A stretch of DNA of 64,000 nt from Macrotrachela quadricornifera (lineage: Eukaryota > Rotifera > Eurotatoria > Philodinida > Philodinidae), in the NCBI GenBank assembly GCA_022393335.1, contig JAJEKB010021580.1, forward strand, positions 280,411 through 344,410, written 5' to 3'. Every line of letters begins with the position of its first letter. Positions within the stretch are counted from its first letter, which is position 1. The notes beneath the pieces are model-generated. The model saw only the letters and a list, made by a program, of their open reading frames with translations, was not told the DNA's origin and did not search any database. A program made the position numbers and the translations under genes. Positions 63,392 to 64,000 of the stretch are shown here, piece by piece.

Positions 63392-64000
63392 AAGTCATAA
63401 TATTAATCAAAAAGGTAGTTTTCACTTGAAGAAATGCTTTTTTTGCTAATTCGCACCGTATATAATAGAGAGATACGAATGCTACATCGGTTTGTGCTGA
63501 TTCATCAGTTATTTTTCAATTGAAAATGAAAAAGCGTGTCGTTCGATGGCTCTACTATGTATTTTAATCAATCTGTTTCATTTATTTGGCCGAAAATGCA
63601 TCTTTTGTTCTTTTACACAATCTATTTATTTGACAACACAAAAAAACCAGTACATTAAATTATTTGTTCCACAGACAAATAAGAGAGTTAAATGAAATAT
63701 AATACGTATAAAAGTAATAAGAAATAAACTTGACACTGAGAACTAAAGATAATTTTAAAACGAAAATAAAAGGAAGCGAAGGTATCATATCGAAGAAGAA
63801 ATATATTCAATCACAGATTTGTAATTATGGGTTTGAGTTATGATGATTTTCAATTGATGGTGCAGCTGGTGAGATCGCATTTGATTTATGACATTTTTTT
63901 ATTGATTTGTAGGCCGCACGTGCAAGGCAAAGCCCAGTAAGAAAAGGAACATAACCCAGAAGATGTTGCGTAGTCATAATGACACTAATAAGTGATCCTA
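63392..64000. other. Right edge, nothing recognised
   Basis: AT-rich flank with no supported feature. Confidence 0.4.

Noticed and set aside
1..64000. CRISPR arrays, operons, ribosome binding sites
   Set aside because: Spliced eukaryotic genes throughout; no direct repeats with unique spacers and no bacterial-style gene packing.

Overview
The window looks like bdelloid rotifer nuclear DNA, possibly Rotaria (inference). It is very AT-rich, its genes are split by many 40-75 bp GT-AG introns, and its gene content is typical of bdelloids: a WWE-ART ADP-ribosyltransferase, an ART-TPR relic, a class A peptide-type GPCR, ankyrin arrays, an F-box/GRDP protein, and many decayed DNA transposons (hAT, mariner, piggyBac, Helitron, fold-back elements). 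It is a scaffold fragment with a 400-base N gap at 49627-50026.

Layout. 1-9417 (minus strand): a giant Ser/Thr-rich mucin-like protein. Its last exon in the window is open from 5035 to the left edge, so it runs off the window. It is built on 19-residue (57-bp) repeats. Phase-compatible upstream exons add a membrane anchor and a Cys-containing ectodomain, and two weaker exons near 15.1-15.3 kb may be its cytoplasmic start. 9.4-22.8 kb: gene-poor, holding two hAT MITEs with 8-bp target duplications, three fold-back or inverted-repeat elements and no other supported gene. 22.8-24.6 kb (minus): a broken ART-TPR gene. 27.5-28.5 kb: a decayed mariner. 30.99-33.92 kb (plus): an 8-exon ankyrin protein. 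34.66-36.52 kb (minus): a 3-exon GPCR. 39.25-40.36 kb (minus): an intact single-exon WWE-ART gene. 41.45-42.33 kb: a non-autonomous Helitron ending 18 bp before the start codon of the next gene. 42.35-47.25 kb (plus): a complete 13-exon cytosolic-type methionyl-tRNA synthetase with one 2.3-kb intron, followed by a degenerate ~105-bp tandem array. 50.9-51.6 and 53.5-54.3 kb: mariner relics. 51.84-52.81 kb (minus): an intronless ZupT-like ZIP metal transporter. 55.3-56.9 kb (plus): a broken piggyBac transposase. 57.69-59.41 kb (minus): a 4-exon F-box/GRDP-like protein. 62.17-63.39 kb: an element with ~279-bp terminal inverted repeats.

The genes do not form a pathway. They are independent eukaryotic transcription units on both strands. 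The most distinctive items are the giant repeat protein, whose repeats are near-identical at one end of the array and diverged at the other, the co-occurrence of an intact and a decayed ADP-ribosyltransferase, and splice acceptors lying 3-8 nt before three start codons, which suggests spliced-leader trans-splicing.
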